A program made the position numbers and the translations under genes. A DNA stretch of 64,000 nucleotides. It comes from Sugiyamaella lignohabitans (taxonomy: Eukaryota > Ascomycota > Dipodascomycetes > Dipodascales > Trichomonascaceae). The notes below the pieces were generated by a model, which saw only the letters and a list, made by a program, of their open reading frames with translations, ran no database searches and had not been told where the DNA came from. The stretch lies in contig NC_031672.1 of NCBI RefSeq assembly GCF_001640025.1, forward strand, positions 124,001 through 188,000, read 5' to 3'. Shown here piece after piece: positions 12,402-24,700 of the stretch; within the stretch, counting starts at the first letter, position 1; the number at the start of each line of letters is the position of its first letter.

Positions 12402-13522
12402 AATTTGTATATAACTAGCCTGACACATCTGAAATCTGCCTTTAGCGATTTATATTTATTAACCTAGATCATGATCTCCCTTTAATGATTTTATTCATCT
12501 ATTTTATGCGATTGATTTTAAATGCTATGGGCTGCACCTGTTGCACTTCATCGTTTTTAATGAGAGGTGGTGGTGGTGGTGTCCCAGTGTCAATCTCATC
12601 GCATGTGGCGGTGTTGTAAGTACCATGTGCCAATAATTATTGAAATCAAGTGGGCCCTTCACCAAAAATCGAGAATAGAATTTTGATCTTTCAGATTAGA
12701 TTGTCCTACGGGTAAAAAGAGAAGTACCCCACCCCAAGCCCCAAGCTTTTAACCAACGGAATCCATTCCCGAAGGGCATAAATAAAAATCCGGGGATGTG
12801 GCTGTCAGAAAATATAATATTGTGCGGGAAAGGATATCCGCATTTGCTGACGCCATATCACGTACTTGAATTGTGCAGGAGCTGCTAGCCCCAATGTCTC
12901 AGAATTGACCAACCTGGATCATTGCAATTGATATTGCTATTACTTCTCAACATTGGAGCCAGCATATCGAAAAGTACAAATTTACATTATGGAATTGAAT
13001 TCTTTCTATGTTATAAATTTATAAGGAGAAATTTAATCTTTTCAAAAACCTTGTTATATCTTTAACTTGGCATGCATTATCTTTAATGATAAGAGTCATG
13101 CTTAAATTGCCCTGCATATAATTTGCTTGTCTTTAGCCCTACTTAGTGGCTTGCTCCACTCATCCAAAAATTTTTTTAATGAAAAACCAAGCTAGCCTAT
13201 TATATTGCATGCTTCGCCTCAATTGTGGCTCACCAGTTTCCATCGGTGGAGGTGCTCTCATTGCTGAAGGTGCTCACCGCCTCAAATGCTATCATGCCCC
13301 ACGCATTGAGTACTTGTCGACAGCCGAAGCAAAGATGACGTGCTTACAGATGTTTGTAACATCACCTCATGTCGATGATAATACAAACTTTTTCGAAAGG
13401 AAACAGAGTCCCGAGACAAAACGCAATTGACCTATAGCTATATATATCAGTCAATATATCTTGTATTGTTAAATTACAAAATTTGAAAACCTTTTTGTCT
13501 TCAGAACTTTACACAACTTAAA
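12402..13522. other. Intergenic region upstream of the TauD-type dioxygenase
   Basis: About 1.1 kb with no convincing gene. It holds three same-strand TGTGGC hexamers (12604, 12797, 13224), matching the core of the Met31/Met32 sulfur-regulon motif, and a TATATATA run at about 13440-13447, roughly 75 bp before the next ATG. A more GC-rich patch at 13200-13330 has a 94-codon open frame with no recognisable relatives and could be a decayed fragment. Confidence 0.45.
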
Positions 13523-14677
13523 ATGGCTCCTCCTACTACTGCACCTGTTTATCAATTGACTGATAAGGCTCTATCTCCCAAGGAGATAATTAAGGGTCCA
13601 TCTACATATGCCAACACAATCAATGAGGGTCCTTCAGTTTTGAAGAATTGGTCGGGTCCTTTGAAAGTTAGCGGAGCTCTCGACACTGCATACAAATTCA
13701 AAGAGATTACTCCTGCTATTGGTCGTGAATACCCTGACCTTCAACTCAAAGATGTCCTTGAGAATGAAGAACAGTTGAGAGACCTTGCCATTACTATTTC
13801 TAGAAGAGGTGTCGTCTTCTTCAGAAACCAAGATATCACAATTGCGCAGCAAAAGAAGCTGGCTGATCAACTCGGTAAACTGGCAGGTAAACCAGAAACT
13901 TCTGGTTTGCACATCCACCCAGTTGCTCCTGCTGGTGGTTTCCTCAAAGAAGGATCCGACGAGATTGATGAAGAGGTTTCTATCATCACATCCAAGATCA
14001 ACAACGATGTTTACAACAACGCTAGAATTGCGTTTAGAAAATCGAGTGAAAAGTACCACACTGATGTTAACTTTGAGCCCGTCCCTGCTGATTACACTAC
14101 TTTAAGAATTATTGAGACTCCTGACCATGGTGGTGACACCCTTTGGGCCAGTGGATACAGTCTTTATGACAAGCTTTCTCCTTCGTTAAGGGCTTACCTG
14201 GAGACTCTTGTTGGAACCTACAGCCAGCCTACTTTCAAGGATTCCACAAAGGGTGAGCACGGTATTTATTCTGCCAAGCGTGGCGCTCCAGAGAACTTTG
14301 GTGACGAACTGATTGCCAAACATCCTGTCGTCAGAACGAACCCTGTCACTGGATGGAAGTCCATCTTCAGTCTGGGAACACACTTCACATCTTTCGACGG
14401 TCTTACTGAAGATGAGAGTACTCTTCTTAAGACATACATTCATAACTTACTAGTTTCAAGTCACGACATTCAAGTTCGTTTCAAGTGGAACAAGAACGAT
14501 ATGGCCATTTGGGACAACAGATCCGTGTTCCACACTGCTACTAATGACTATCCCATTGGCGCTGGTACTGTTGTCAGAACTGGTGTTAGAACTGTATCAG
14601 TGGGTGAGCGTCCATTTTTCAGTGAGAAATCTAAGAGCCGCGAAGAAGACTTATACGAGAACAAGCTTCTTGTTTGA
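13523..14677 (+). CDS. TauD/TfdA-family Fe(II)/2-oxoglutarate dioxygenase (Jlp1-like sulfonate dioxygenase)
   Basis: A 384-residue non-heme iron dioxygenase. The facial triad is visible as His179-x-Asp181 (KYHTDVNF) and distal His337 (WDNRSVFHTAT). The 2-oxoglutarate-binding Arg is in VVRTGVRTVS (352 or 356). A conserved DTLWASGY lies in between. Fungal members such as Jlp1 convert taurine or other sulfonates to sulfite plus an aldehyde, letting the cell use organic sulfur when sulfate is short. Others act on related substrates, so the exact substrate is open. The upstream region carries TGTGGC motifs and a close TATA box, consistent with a regulated scavenging gene. Intronless, with a good AAAATGGCT start context. 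Confidence 0.88.
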   Translation: MAPPTTAPVYQLTDKALSPKEIIKGPSTYANTINEGPSVLKNWSGPLKVSGALDTAYKFKEITPAIGREYPDLQLKDVLENEEQLRDLAITISRRGVVFFRNQDITIAQQKKLADQLGKLAGKPETSGLHIHPVAPAGGFLKEGSDEIDEEVSIITSKINNDVYNNARIAFRKSSEKYHTDVNFEPVPADYTTLRIIETPDHGGDTLWASGYSLYDKLSPSLRAYLETLVGTYSQPTFKDSTKGEHGIYSAKRGAPENFGDELIAKHPVVRTNPVTGWKSIFSLGTHFTSFDGLTEDESTLLKTYIHNLLVSSHDIQVRFKWNKNDMAIWDNRSVFHTATNDYPIGAGTVVRTGVRTVSVGERPFFSEKSKSREEDLYENKLLV

Positions 14678-14750
14678 ATGGGCTAGCTGATATATATATT
14701 GCAATATTTTGTTTTATAAAAATTAATGAAGAACATACCATTTGACTACC

Positions 14751-14760
14751 ATCACGTGAT
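14751..14760. promoter_or_regulatory. Palindromic E-box (Cbf1-type site)
   Basis: The 10-bp perfect palindrome ATCACGTGAT lies about 60 bp before the Snm1-like start codon and just after the dioxygenase gene. TCACGTGA is the consensus of the bHLH factor Cbf1. Binding is inferred from sequence only. Confidence 0.55.
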
Positions 14761-14818
14761 TACTGGCTGAAAAATCTAAAGTTCAAAGTGCATCATTAAT
14801 TAATTTAAGCTACAACCA

Positions 14819-15469
14819 ATGTCACAAGAATCGGATGAGGCCAAAATTGTTCACTTGTACAAATCGGCCAGGGCTTTAGCGCTATCGCCTATTTCACAGG
14901 CAATTCAATTGAGATGTTTTCAAACTTCGAGTTCAAAATCGATCAATTTGCCTGAAAATGCATATCACCAACAAGCATGTCCCCAATGTTGTATACCTTG
15001 GGTACCAGGGCTAACTGTGAAAATCAGGATAAAGCTTGGCAATAGTATGAGAACATCTGGAGGTTTATCCAAAAGGGCCCGTAAGCGAAGGCAGCTTTTA
15101 CTGCAAAAGAAATTTTCAAATTCCCCTCCACAATTAGAAAGAAAACGGGCTTTAGTTTATGACTGCTTAGTTTGCGACAACAGATTGGTATCTGATCTGA
15201 GTAACAAAATTACTGTCAGGGATACTGGCTCAGCTGAGAACATAAGCTCTGTGAGGGATATCAAGATGGAACTAGCAAATAACACATCACCTTTAGAAGT
15301 GGTAGCGAGTTCAGCATTAGAAACAAATTCCATCAGTTCGGCCAAAAAGCGGGCTAAAGAGAGGAAATCCAAGTCTTCTCTAAAATCATTACTGGCGAAA
15401 AATAGAGATAAAGCCTCAACCTCATCAACGACCAAATTAGGACTATCAGACTTTTTCAAGCCAGGTTGA
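14819..15469 (+). CDS. Snm1/Rpr2-like RNase MRP/P protein subunit
   Basis: A 216-residue basic protein. A hydrophilic N-terminal helix region is followed by two Cys pairs, CPQC (54-57) and CLVC (116-119), separated by a very basic stretch with KRARKRRQ. This zinc-ribbon layout is that of the Rpr2/Rpp21/Snm1 family, which in S. cerevisiae gives RNase P (Rpr2) and RNase MRP (Snm1, 198 aa) a specific subunit acting in tRNA or rRNA processing in the nucleus. Length and the basic spacer favour Snm1. The tail is lysine/serine-rich and ends with KLGLSDFFKPG, which resembles a PCNA-interacting peptide. It lies tandem after the dioxygenase gene and converges with the giant wall-protein gene (240 bp between stops). 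Confidence 0.62.
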   Translation: MSQESDEAKIVHLYKSARALALSPISQAIQLRCFQTSSSKSINLPENAYHQQACPQCCIPWVPGLTVKIRIKLGNSMRTSGGLSKRARKRRQLLLQKKFSNSPPQLERKRALVYDCLVCDNRLVSDLSNKITVRDTGSAENISSVRDIKMELANNTSPLEVVASSALETNSISSAKKRAKERKSKSSLKSLLAKNRDKASTSSTTKLGLSDFFKPG

Positions 15470-15708
15470 CGACAAACCACTACTAAGAGTTCTTAAATAT
15501 TTGGTATTTATTTATTTAGTATATATTTATTTTGATAATTATTATAATAAAGGTGTTCAAATTTTGAATAATAGAAAAAATGAATAAGTAGTACAAAAGA
15601 AGATAACGAGTGACGAGAACTGTGGACATATAACCACTTCTATGATTCCATGAGTAAAAATGAAAATAAAAAATTAGTGCGATTCGAAAACCATCTATAC
15701 ATCCCTTT

Positions 15709-18700
15709 TTAAACCAATGCAATTATCATAAGGATGCAGGACACATTTGCCAACCATGATATAGAAGTGTCAAGAAGGTGACCAGAAGCACTATTGCTCT
15801 GTTCAACAGGAGCTGTACATGAAGCTCCTTCACATGGGGCTTCAGAGGGAGCAGGAACCACAGCTGGTGGTGGCTCCTGACAGTCTCCGCCGGAACACGA
15901 GCTAACTGACGGAGGAGCTGCTCCTTGACAATCCGCACCGGTACAAGGTGTTGGAGCGGGAGGCGGACAATTGGGTCCCGAACATGGACTTCCTTCTGGA
16001 AGTGCAGCAGAAACCACTGGCAAACTTGTACAAGTAGTTCCAGAGCACGGTGTAGCTGGAGGACCAGTTGGAACTGGCAGAGCCGGGCTAGTTATACAAC
16101 CTGAACCGGAACAGAGAGGTTGAGGTTTGACAGAACCAGTAGCAACCGGCTGAGAAACACATTCAGGTCCAACACAGGGTGTCTGACTAGCAACTGAAAG
16201 CGATGATTGCAATGTGGGTACAATTGAATTACAATCGGCTCCAGTGCAAGGACTCACAACAGGGGGAACTGCTGAGACACATGCTACTCCAACACAAGAA
16301 GTCTCCACAGGGACAGGGATACTCGAGCCCGAAGATAGAGGACTCTGAACAGATGGTCCTGAAAGTGGAACAGGTGGAGAATTAGGTGGCAAAGAAGGAG
16401 AAGCGGCAGGCATGGTCTGAGGCCCTGAGATGCTTTCGGTGCAGCTTAGACAAGGAGTAGTCAGCGTTGTTTGGCACTCCGGACCAACACAAGGTGAAAT
16501 CGGAGCTGACAAAGTTGAAACAGAAATGGGTACCGATGGTGCCAGGTTAGTTCCTGGAATCAGGGATGATGGAGCTGGTCCTTGCAACGTATTTGGCACG
16601 TACACAGGAACATTCGACAGTGCGCTTGCAGAGCCAGGAGCTTGTACCCCAGGAAGAACGACTCCAGTTGGAATAGATACTGGAGTTCCTGACTGGGTCT
16701 TGATTGAGAACTGCTGGGGTCTGGAAACTGACTGTGACTGAGTTCGTGGGAGAACTGTAACTGTTGACTGGGCAGTTTCCGGTAGAGGAAGACGCGGGCC
16801 AGGTAGCAATATTCCTGTCGTGGCTATGGTGTAAATTGAATCCTTACAAGTCGTGGATGGCTTCATTGTGCTAATTGTTAAGACTTCCTCAGAAATTGGT
16901 GTCTCACCAGGATAAAGTGGTGTATTGGGCGCACTAACAGGGTATGTAGAACATTCTTCTCCAGAGCAGATGACAGTTGTGCTTTGCTCTTCTGGGGGTG
17001 CCGAGGGAACAGACAATTCTTGTGTGGGTGCTAAAAGTGGCATCGTAGAGCAAGAGTCACCTGTACATACTTCCATATTCACAGTAGTTACTGGACTCGA
17101 CGTGGAGATCGAGGCAGAGGAAACAGCCAAACTGGTAGCCGCTGAAGTTGAAGCTTGCAATGGGCTAGTCTCTTGTGGAGCCGAACCACAAACTGCTGTA
17201 GTAACCGTACTACAGACATCTTTAGAGCAAACCACTGTGGTTCGAGTCGACATAGGCATATTGCATGACGACAAGGGAGACATAGTTATCTGGGAAGTTG
17301 ATGAAGAAGACAATGTAGATGGTCCAGAAACTGGCAATTGCTCATGGCTTTGGGAGGCAGAAGTGCTAGGGGATTTCGAAAGGGCTTCATTAGTTTGAGG
17401 TACACTCGAAGTCATTGGAGTGGTCGGCAAAGCAGAGGGTCCACACATTGTCAAGGTAACAGTACTACAGGCACCGTTAGAGCAAATCTTAGATGTTTGA
17501 GTAGACATTGGCAAGGTGCACGTAGGTGATCCAGTAACCGTTGTAGACTTGGGAGACTGAGAAGAGACGGATGCGGAAGAAGAAGCGGCCTGCGATTTAG
17601 TAGTCTCAGGTGCCATAGACTCAGGAGACTGCGAAGAAACAGGTGTGGCAGAAGAAGCTGCCATTGACTGAGTAGTTTCCGGAGACGTGGACTCATGAGA
17701 CTCAGGAGACTTCGAGGAGACAGGGGTAGAGGGAGAAGCTGACATTGTCGGTTTAGTCTCAGGTACCGTTGACTTAGGGGACTCCGTAGAGACAGGGGTG
17801 GCAGAAGAAGCTGCCATTGACTGAGTAGTTTCAGGAGAAGTGGACACAGGAGACTTCGAGGAGGAAGAGGTGACTGGAGAAGCTGACATTGTCGGTTTAT
17901 TCTCAGGTGACGTGGTCTCAGAGACAGGAGTTGAAGGAGCTACAGAAGTAGGTAGAGTAGAAGGTCCACACATTGTCAACGTAACGGTACTGCAGACACC
18001 GTTAGAGCAAATCTCAGTTGTCTGGGTTGAAATTGGCAAGCTACATATAGGGGATTCAGTTACTGGAGTAGACTCAGGTGACATTATCGGTTTAGTCTCA
18101 GGTGCCGTAGACTCAGGGGACAGAGAAGAGACATGACTGAAAGAAGATTCTGCTATTGTCTCTTTAGTCTCAGGAGATGTGGACTCAGGGGATTGTGATG
18201 ACACAGGAGTTGAAGGAGCCACTGTAGTAGATAGAGTAGAAGATCCACACATTGTCAAGGTGACAGTACTACAAGCGCCGTTAGAGCAAAGCTCGGTTGT
18301 CTGAGTAGACATTGGCAAGGTGCATGTAGGTGATTCAGTAATAGGTGTAGACTGAGGAGTCATGGACTCAGGGATGGCAAAAGAAACTGACATTGTCGGT
18401 TTAGTCTCAGGGGTTTGAGAAGAAACAGGACTGGCAGAAGAAGCTGCCATTGACTGAGTAGTTTCAGGAGACATGGACTCATGGGTGGCAGGAGAAGCTG
18501 ACATTTCAGGTGCCGTAGACTCGGGGGACTGAGAAGAGACATGACTGGAAGAAGATGCTGCCACTGTCTGTTTAGTCTCAGGCGAAATGGACACAGGGGA
18601 TTGTGAAGAGACGGAAGTTGAAGCAGCGATCGTAGTAGGTAGAGTAGAGGGTCCACACATTGTTAAGGTGACAGTGCTACAAGCGCCGTTAGAGCAAATC

Positions 18701-21700
18701 TCGGTTGTCTGAGTAGACATTGGCAAGGTACATGTAGGTGATTCAGTAGCAGGTGTAGACTGAGGAGACATGGACTCAAGGGCGGCAGGAGAGGCTGACA
18801 TTGTCGGTTTAGTCTCAGGTGACGTGGTCTCAGGGGGTTGAGAAGAAACAGGACTGGATGAAGAAGCTGCTATTGTCTGTTTAGTCTCAGGAGATGTGGA
18901 TTCAGGGGACTGGGAAGAGACGGGAATGGCAGAAGAGGCTGCCATTGATTGGGTAGTACCAGGAGTGGCCGACTCAGGAGATTTCGAGGAGACAGGAGTG
19001 GTAGAAGAAGCCATTGATTGAGTAGTTTCTAGTGCTGTGGACTCAGGGGACTCAGAAGAGACAGGACTGGCAGAAGTAGCTATCATAGATTGAGTCGTCT
19101 CAGGGGACTGTGAAGAGACAGGGGTTGAAGGAGATGCTGCCATCGTATTAGGCAAAGTAGCATGTCCACACATTGTCAAGGTGACGGTACTACAGGCACC
19201 ATTAGAGCAAACCTCAGTTGTCTGGGTAGACATTGGCAAGGTGCACGTAGGTGATTCAGTAACAGGTGTAGACTGAGGAGACTTTGAAGAGGCAGGAGTG
19301 GCAGGAGAAGCTGACATTGTCGGTTTAGTCTGAGGTGCTGTAGACTCAGGGGACTGAGAAGAGACAGAACTGAAAGAAGAAGCTGACACTGTCGGTTTAC
19401 TCTCTGGCGTAGTAGACTCAGGAGATTGCGAAGCAACTGGAGTGGCAGGAGAAGCTGCGGTCGATTGAGTAGTCTCAGGCGACGTGGTCTCAAGAGACTG
19501 TGAAGAGACAGGGGTTGAAGGAGATGCTGCCATCGTATTAGGCAAAGTAGCATGTCCACACATTGTCAAGGTGACGGTACTACAGGCACCATTAGAGCAA
19601 ACCTCAGTTGTCTGGGTAGACATTGGCAAGGTGCACGTAGGTGATTCAGTAACAGGTGTAGACTGAGGAGACTTTGAAGAGGCGGGAGTGGCTGGAGAAG
19701 CTGCTTGCGATTGACTAGTCTCAGAAGTTGTGAACTTCGGGGATTGGGGTGAGACGGGGATAGCAGAAGAAGCTGAAATTGTCGGCTTGGTCTCAGGTGA
19801 CTGCGATAAGACAGGAGTGGCAGAAGAAGCTGCCATGGAGGTGAGTTGAATAATAGGCGATTCAGTTTCCTCACTAAGTGGACAGGGTTCAGTCACCGTT
19901 ACTATACTGCAGACTTGTTCAGAACAGGTCACTTTCGTATGTGTGGTCATCGAAGCTGATGAGACCGAACTGACCAAAGAGGGAGCTGGTGTTGAAGGAC
20001 TCAGCGATAGAGATAGTGTAGAGCAACTCTCCCCGGAACATACCACAGTTGTTGTCAAGGCAGTTGTGGCCGAAGTAGACTCTACCGTAGCTGGGATTGT
20101 CTCGCACCCCTCTTCGGAGCAGACAACAGTTGTCGAGGCAACTATTGGTGAAACTGAGCGTGTCGTTGATGGAGTAGTTTCAGGTGACATAGACTCGGAG
20201 GAATGGGATGAGACCATGGTTGAAGGAGCCGCTGCCATCGTATTGGGTAAGGTAGTGGGTCCGCACATTGTCAAGGTAACAGTGCTACAGGCACCGTTAG
20301 AACAGATCTCAGTTGTCTGAGTTGACATCGGCAATGTGCACGTAGAGGACTCAGGAGCGGAGGCAGCCTTAATAGAGTTTGACGAGACAAGAGTGGAAGA
20401 AGCAGTCGCAACAGACTCTGTTGTCTCTGGCGAAATAGACTGACTGGTGTGGGACGAGGTAGGAGTAGGAGAAGTTGCGACAGACTCTGGTGTCTTCATA
20501 GGCGTAGACTGAGTGGACGGTGGGGAGATGGGAGCAGTAGGAGAAGCTGCCATTGATTGCGTGATCTCAGGATGCGCAGATTCAGACGACTGTGACGAGA
20601 CAGGAGCTGAAGGAGCCATCGTAGTAGGTAGAGTAGATGGTCCGCACATTGTCAATGTGACGGTACTACAAGCGCCATTAGAGCAAATCTCGGTTGTCTG
20701 AGTAGACATTGGCAAGGCGCACGTAGGCGATTCAGTAACTGGTGTAGACTCAGGGGACTCTGAAGAGGCAGGAGTGACAGGAGAAGCTGTCATTGATTGA
20801 GTACTCTTCGATACTGTTGACTCAGGGGACTGAGAAGAGACAGGACTGGATGAAGAGGCTGCCATTGTCTGTTTAGTCTCAGAAGAAGTGGACACAGGGG
20901 GTTGTGAAGAGACAGGAGCTGAAGGAGCCATCGTAGTAGGTAGAGTAGATGGTCCGCACATTGTCAAAGTGACGGTACTACAGGCGTCATTAGAGCAAAT
21001 CTCGGTTGTCTGAGTAGACATTGGCAAGGTGCACGTAGGCGATTCAGTAACTGGTGTAGACTCAGGGGACTCTGAAGAGGCAGGAGTGGCAGGAGAAGCT
21101 GCCATTGATTGAGTAGTCTTAGATACCGTAGACTCAGGGGACTGTGAGGAGACGGGGGTGGCAGAAGAAGCTGTCGTTGATTGAGTACTACCAGGAGAGG
21201 TGGACTCCGGAGACTTCGACGAGACGGGAGTGAAAGGCAAAGCTGACATTGTCATCTCTGGCGATGTAGACTCAGGGGACTCGGAAGAGACCGGACTGGA
21301 AGAAGAGGCTGCCATTGTCTGTTTAGTCTCAGAAGAAGTGGACACAGGGGGTTGTGAAGAGACAGGAGCTGAAGGAGCCATCGTAGTAGGTAGAGTAGAT
21401 GGTCCGCACATTGTCAAAGTGACGGTACTACAGGCGCCATTAGAGCAAATCTCGGTTGTCTGAGTAGACATTGGCAAGGTGCACGTAGGCGATTCAGTAA
21501 CTGGTGTAGACTCAGGGGACTCTGAAGAGGCAGGAGTGACAGGAGAAGCTGCCATTGATTGCGTAGTTCCAGGAGATATGGACTCAGGAGACTTTGAGGA
21601 GACGGGGGTGGCAGAAGAAGCTGTCGTTGATTGAGTACTACCAGGAGATGTGGGCTCAGGAGACTTCGAGGAGACAGGAGTGGCAAGAGAAGCTGCCATC

Positions 21701-24700
21701 GATTGAGTAGTCTCTGGTGTTGTAGACACAGGGGTCTCTGAAGAGACAGGAGTGGCAAGAGAAGCTGCCATCGATTGAGTAGTCTCTGGTGTAGACACAG
21801 GGGTCTCTGAAGAGACAGGTGTGGGAGAAGAAGCCGACATTGTCGGTTTAGTCACAGACGACGTTGACTCAGGGGACTGTGATGAGACTGGACTAGTAGG
21901 AGCAGTTCCGACAGATTCTGTTGTCTTCGGAGAAGTAGACGAAATCGTCATTGATTGGGTTGTCTCAGGTGCCTTGGACTCAGGAGTCTGAGAAGAGACT
22001 GGAGTTGAAGGAGATACCGTAGTACTAGGCAGAGTAGATGGTCCACACATTGTCAAGGTTACAGTACTACAGGCACCGTTAGAGCAAATCTCGGTTGTCT
22101 GAGTAGACATTGGCAAGGTGCACGTAGGTGATTCAGTAGCCGGGGTAGACTCAGTGGTCTGAGAAGAAGCGGGAGTGGCAGAAGAAGCTGCTGGTGATTG
22201 AGTAATCTCAGGTGCCATAGAAGAGACTGGAATTGATGGAGACACTGCCATCGTATTGGGCAAGGTAGCAGGTCCAGGTCCACACATCGTCAAAGTGACT
22301 ATGCTACAGCCGCCATTAGAGCAAATCTCGGTTGTCTGGGTAGACATTGGCAAGGTGCATGTTGGGGATTCAGGAGACTGCGAAGAAGAAGGAGTAGCAG
22401 GCGCTGCCTGTGATGTAGTTGTCTCAGGTGCCATAGACTCAGGAGACTGTGAAGAGACAGGAGTGGCAGAAGAAGCTGCCATTGACTGAGTACTTTCAAG
22501 AGAAGTGGAGTGAGAGGACTTAGAGGAGACAGGGATAGCAGGAGAAGCTGAAATTGCCGGTTTAGTCTCAGGTGCCGTAGATACAGGGGGCTGAGAAGAA
22601 ACAGGACTGGATGAAGAAGCTGCCGTTGTCTGTTTAGTCTCAGGAGAAGTGGAAACAGGGGGTTGCGAGGAGACAGCAATCGTACTAGGTAGAGTAGAGG
22701 GTCCACACATTGTCAACGTGACAGTATTGCAGGCGCCGTTGGAGCAAACCTCGGTTGTCTGAGTAGACATAGGCAGCGTGCAAGATGGCGTCTCAGGAGA
22801 AGGCGAAATTGTTGAGAGCTTTACGCTACTAGACCCAACGCTACTTTGAAGAGCTGGCACTGAAGCACTTGATGGAGTGACAGAAGACATGGAAGTTACA
22901 GAGGGGCATGGCATAGTTATAGTCACAGTGCTGCACACATTATTTGAACATGATACTGTGGTCTGTGTAATCATAGAAACAGATGCAGGCGCTGAGGTCT
23001 TGAGTGTAGATACAATGGATGCAGGCGACGATGAAGATGAAGCAGGTGGGTTCTCAAGAGCCACAGAGACGGATGATGTAGTGGCCACCGATGTCTCAGG
23101 AGTAGGAGCAGGTTTTGGCATCATTGTGGTGCAACCACCTTCATTGCAAACGACAGTTGTAGAAGCAATTGATGATACAGGTGCTGGGGTATGGGATGTA
23201 GAAACCGTAGACGGCAGTGATGAAGCAGGAGAGCTCTGAGGAGCAACAGAGACAGGGGAGGTAGTGGCCACCGATGTTTCAGGAGCTGGAGCAAGAGTAG
23301 GCGCTGGTATCATAGTGGTGCATCCACCCTCATTGCAAACGACAGTTGTAGAGGCCACTGACGATTGTGCTGAGGACTCGGGTGAAGAAACAGTAGATGC
23401 CGGTGATGAAGAAGCAGGAGAGCTCTCAGGAGCAGCGGAGACAGGGGAGGTGGTGACCACCGACGTCTCAGGAGCAGGAGCAGGAGCAGGTGCTGGCATC
23501 ATGGTGGTGCATCCACCCTCATTGCAAACGACAGTTGTAGAGGCCACTGACGATGGTGCTGAGGGCTCGGGTGAAGAAACAGTAGATGCTGGTGATGAAG
23601 AAGCAGGAGAGCTCTCAGGAGTAACGGAGACAGAGGAGGTGGTGGTCACCGATGTTTCAGGAGCAGGAGCAGGTGCTGGCATCATGGTAGTACATCCGCC
23701 TTCGTTACACACCACCATAGTAGAACCGACTGACGATGGTGGTGAGGGTGAAGAAACAGTAGATGCGGGTGAGGATGAAGCAGGAGAGCTCTCAGGATTA
23801 ACGGAGACAGGGGAGGTGGTGGTCACCGATGTTTCAGGAGCAGGAGCAGGTGCTGGCATCATGGTAGTACATCCGCCTTCGTTACACACCACCGTAGTAG
23901 AACCGACTGACGATGGTGGTGAGGGTGAAGAAACAGTAGATGCGGGTGAGGATGAAGCAGGAGAGTTCTCAGGAGCAACAGAGACAGGTGAGGTGGTGGC
24001 TGCCGATGTTTCAGGAGCAGGAGCAGGTGTTGGCATCATGGTTGTGCATCCACCTTCATTGCACACAACTGTTGTAGAGGCGACTGAAGAGACCAGGATC
24101 AAAGGAGAAGTAGAGGCTACCAATGACATTGGTGTAGATGCCGGTGATGAAGAAGCAGGAGAGCCCTCAGGAGCAACGGAGACAGGGGAGGTGGTGGCCA
24201 CCGACGTCTCAGGAGCAGGAGCAGGTGCTGGCATCATAGTGGTGCATCCACCCTCATTGCAAACGACAGTTGTAGAGGCCACTGACGATGGTGCTGAGGA
24301 CTCGGGTGAAGAAACAGTGGATGCTGGTGATGATGAAGCAGGAGAGCTCTCAGGAGCAACGGAGACAGGTGAGGTGGTGGCCACCGATGTTTGAGGAGTA
24401 GGAGTAGGCGCTGGTGTCATGGCGGCGCATTCACCTTCACTGCAAACGACAGTCGTAGAAACCACGGAAGAGGGTGCTGAGGACTCGGGCGAAGAAACAG
24501 TAGATGCGGGTGAGGATGAAGCAGGAGAGCTCTCAGGAGCAACGGAGACAGGTGAGGTGGTGGCCACCGATGTTTCAGGAGCTGGAGCAGGTGCTGGAGT
24601 CATAGTGGTGCATCCACCTTCATTACAGACAATCGTTCTAGAGGCGATTGATGATGGCGCCGATGACTCGGGTGCAGAAACAGCAGATGCTGGTGAAGAT

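Noticed and set aside
13146..13430. 94-codon plus-strand frame upstream of the dioxygenase
   Set aside because: No recognisable family, and it ends just before the TATA-like run of the next gene. Could be a relic, but nothing supports translation.
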